DNA of 42,079 nucleotides from Peptococcaceae bacterium (GTDB lineage Bacteria > Bacillota > Desulfitobacteriia > Desulfitobacteriales > Syntrophobotulaceae): positions 1 through 42,079 of the forward strand of contig JAAYUV010000065.1 of assembly GCA_012517475.1 (NCBI GenBank), given 5' to 3'. The position numbers and the translations under genes are program-made. The notes under the pieces were generated by a model. That model made no database searches, had not been told where the DNA came from, and saw only the letters and a list, made by a program, of their open reading frames with translations. This document shows positions 40,554 through 42,079 of the stretch, piece after piece. The stretch's first letter is position 1, and each line of letters begins with the position of its first letter.

Positions 40554-41382
40554 TCTGAAGATAGTCTTTTAAATCCATAACGCATTTTTCCGGAACTTTA
40601 ACTTGGCCGATTCCCACCGGACTGAAAAATCCATGGTAATCACTGCCCCCGGTGGAAAAAAGAGCACTTGTTTTGGAGATCTCTTCAAAAAGAGAAACTG
40701 TTGTTTCTCTTTGATCCCAATAACCGTAATAGACTTCAAGCCCGACGGGTTTATAGGTTAATAAATCTTTAATCATGGATTTATTCCGGATAAGGCCCGG
40801 GTGAGCCAAGACAGGAAATCCCCCGGTGCTGTATATCAAATCCACCGCTTCTTGATAAGGGTTGCCTCTGTATGGCAAATAAGCTATCCCGCCGGGCTTA
40901 AACCAGGATGCAACCTCATTCCAGTTGATTCGGCCATACTCAGAAGGTCTATTATAAAGGGCATACAAAATATGTGTCTTGCAAATAACCCCATCCCGGC
41001 TGGCACTCTTCATAACTTGTTCCCAATTGATCGGGATTCCGTTTTGACTAAGTTTTTCTACAATGAGCTTGGTTATCAGGGTTCGCTCTTTTCTGATTTG
41101 AAGGAGTCTTTCTTGCAGCTGATCGTTCTGAATGTCCTTATAATAACCTAATAAATGGACTTCTTCTTCTTGATAGAAGGTATTTAACTCTACCCCGGGA
41201 ATAATCTCAATTCCATAGGAATAAGCAATTTTCTGTGCCTTTTCAGCACCTGAAGTGGACTCGTGATCGGTAATGGACAAAAGGTTTAGACCAAGTTCGG
41301 AAGCAGTACGGAGTACTTCTTCCACAGAGAGGCACCCGTCAGATTCTTTTGTATGAATATGTAAATCAGCATTCAGCTTCAT
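40546..41382 (-). CDS. PHP-domain phosphoesterase (TrpH/RNase AM-like), 278 aa
   Basis: A metal-dependent phosphoesterase of the PHP fold. Metal-ligand motifs are in place: DLHIHTKESDG (residues about 6-16), SITDHES (about 37-43), a glutamate in GVELNT (about 64-69), LAHPG (about 197), and GSDYHG near residue 255-260. Stand-alone PHP proteins of this size include the 5'-3' exonuclease RNase AM and 3',5'-bisphosphate phosphatases. GAGAGGAAG precedes the ATG. It heads the operon with the K+ channel and FtsK, downstream of a good promoter. Confidence 0.87.
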   Translation of the reverse strand: MKLNADLHIHTKESDGCLSVEEVLRTASELGLNLLSITDHESTSGAEKAQKIAYSYGIEIIPGVELNTFYQEEEVHLLGYYKDIQNDQLQERLLQIRKERTLITKLIVEKLSQNGIPINWEQVMKSASRDGVICKTHILYALYNRPSEYGRINWNEVASWFKPGGIAYLPYRGNPYQEAVDLIYSTGGFPVLAHPGLIRNKSMIKDLLTYKPVGLEVYYGYWDQRETTVSLFEEISKTSALFSTGGSDYHGFFSPVGIGQVKVPEKCVMDLKDYLQIE

Positions 41383-41410
41383 TTACTTCCTCTCGCCACA
41401 ATTAGTGATA

Positions 41411-41438
41411 ATTATATTGTATTCTTTTTTTTATACAA
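41411..41438 (-). promoter_or_regulatory. Promoter of the PHP-channel-FtsK operon
   Basis: TTGTAT (41433-41438) and TATAAT (41411-41416) on the minus strand with a 16-bp spacer, 29 bp before the PHP start codon. Confidence 0.55.
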
Positions 41439-41518
41439 AAATCCTTCAAAATACTTTAGAAACAACAGATATTAGGAAAAATTAAACAACTTATAAAGAA
41501 TAAGTATGCTTGCTATTA

Positions 41519-41547
41519 TTGACACTTATGATGAATTTAGATATAAT
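41519..41547 (+). promoter_or_regulatory. Consensus promoter of tRNA-Trp
   Basis: TTGACA (41519-41524), 17-bp spacer, TATAAT (41542-41547): a perfect sigma-A consensus 30 bp before the mature tRNA. Confidence 0.85.
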
Positions 41548-41576
41548 AGCATTCGTCTTTGATATTTTTATTTTAT

Positions 41577-41650
41577 AGGGGATTAGTTTAATGGTAGAAC
41601 AGCGGTCTCCAAAACCGTTAGTGTGGGTTCGACTCCTGCATCCCCTGCCA
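41577..41650 (+). tRNA. tRNA-Trp (anticodon CCA)
   Basis: A 74-nt cloverleaf with the 3' CCA encoded. The 7-bp acceptor stem pairs AGGGGAT with ATCCCCT, the discriminator is G, the anticodon stem GCGGT/ACCGT encloses CTCCAAA with anticodon CCA, and the T loop is TTCGACT. It is transcribed alone, with its own promoter and terminator. Confidence 0.95.
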
Positions 41651-41663
41651 AGAGAAAACATAG

Positions 41664-41695
41664 ACACCGCAAAAAAATTGCGGTGTTTTTTGTTT
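41664..41695 (+). terminator. Terminator of tRNA-Trp
   Basis: Nine-bp stem (41664-41672 with 41678-41686) followed by a T-rich run, 13 bp after the CCA end. Confidence 0.85.
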
Positions 41696-41808
41696 TTATT
41701 TCACTCGAGTTTCAGTCAATCGCAGGAAGGTATTCATTCGTATACTAATTCTATTTAAACCGTCGTTTTTATGGCAACTTGGATTTACTCTGAGTTTCTA
41801 AATTATCT

Positions 41809-42079
41809 TCAAAGGTTAAATGTCATTTTACCAGTATCAATTGGATAGTATTCCGTGAATTTTACGTCCCTGACATATTGTAAATTATCCCAAAGTGTAT
41901 GATAACCCTTAAACCCTTTCAATGGTTTTATATATTTTCTCATTAACGTTGCATAAAAAATGTTCAAGAATTTCAACCAGAAAATAATATCCTTCATTTG
42001 GTAAATATGGTGTATACAGGTAGTTTGGTTTCTCTTCTCAACTTTAAAGGGGCAGCGACTTAAGAAGGTAGCCTTGTTC
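41809..42079 (-). CDS. Open frame running off the right edge, unassigned (possible C-terminus)
   Basis: From the edge to a stop at 41809-41811 the minus strand stays open for 90 codons. The product is rich in Tyr, Phe and Lys and ends in DVKFTEYYPIDTGKMTFNL; I do not recognise it. The internal ATG at 41997 has no ribosome site, so if real the start lies outside. No terminator is visible just downstream. It may be the end of a larger gene or a relic, and chance cannot be excluded. Confidence 0.3.
   Translation of the reverse strand, partial: NKATFLSRCPFKVEKRNQTTCIHHIYQMKDIIFWLKFLNIFYATLMRKYIKPLKGFKGYHTLWDNLQYVRDVKFTEYYPIDTGKMTFNL

Noticed and set aside
1-42079. CRISPR array, rRNA genes, prophage or integrase-flanked island
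   Set aside because: No regularly spaced direct repeats, no rRNA sequence and no phage genes were seen. The tRNA-Trp 3' end was checked for an attachment-site duplication nearby and none was found in the window.

Overview
The window looks like chromosome of a low-GC, anaerobic, Gram-positive clostridial bacterium (Peptococcaceae/Desulfitobacterium-Dehalobacter type is my best guess). The grounds are strong AGGAGG ribosome sites, TTG/GTG starts, an M-box riboswitch, DUF1540 and DUF1858 small cysteine proteins, ferredoxin-like proteins and a very large NdvB-type cyclic glucan synthase. I cannot fix the genus without a search.

Layout. The left edge (1-135) is the left end of an IS200/IS605-like element whose transposase runs off the window. 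At 143-1565 lies a small minus-strand operon (nitroreductase, a 58-aa protein, a DUF1858 protein), divergent from an ArsR-type repressor with a perfect 10-bp palindrome between them. 1558-6843 holds an M24 peptidase-like protein, a GATase, a glyoxalase-like protein, an MBL-fold hydrolase and a MarR/MFS drug-efflux pair, with two copies of a small inverted-repeat element. 7201-13500 holds two uncharacterised proteins (DUF4153 and DUF4474 types), a TipAS-type MerR regulator behind a 19-bp-spacer promoter, a Tam-like methyltransferase divergent from a LysR regulator, and a membrane protein. 13593-16721 has an ABC-F protein and a DUF4139 protein.

16849-17371 is a 0.5-kb region with no gene, but with a consensus promoter, an intrinsic terminator and a 15-bp long-range helix. 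I read it as a large structured RNA of unknown class. Beside it are a GNAT gene remnant and an ABC exporter whose ATPase gene has lost its 3' third. 19209-24366 has a second ABC-F protein, a ferredoxin-like protein, a Gate-domain membrane protein, a DUF3846 protein and an SPFH protein.

24455-27424 is a magnesium operon: M-box aptamer, proximal terminator, a 25-codon leader ORF that contains a candidate antiterminator, a second terminator, then a membrane-free MgtE_N/CBS protein and an Nramp-family transporter lacking the usual DPGN and MPH metal motifs. 27574-28585 has a DUF1540 protein and a truncated AIM24-family gene. 28646-37210 is one 2854-aa cyclic beta-glucan synthase-like gene. 37370-41382 is a PHP esterase, K+ channel and FtsK operon. 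The window ends with a tRNA-Trp gene and an unassigned open frame running off the right edge.
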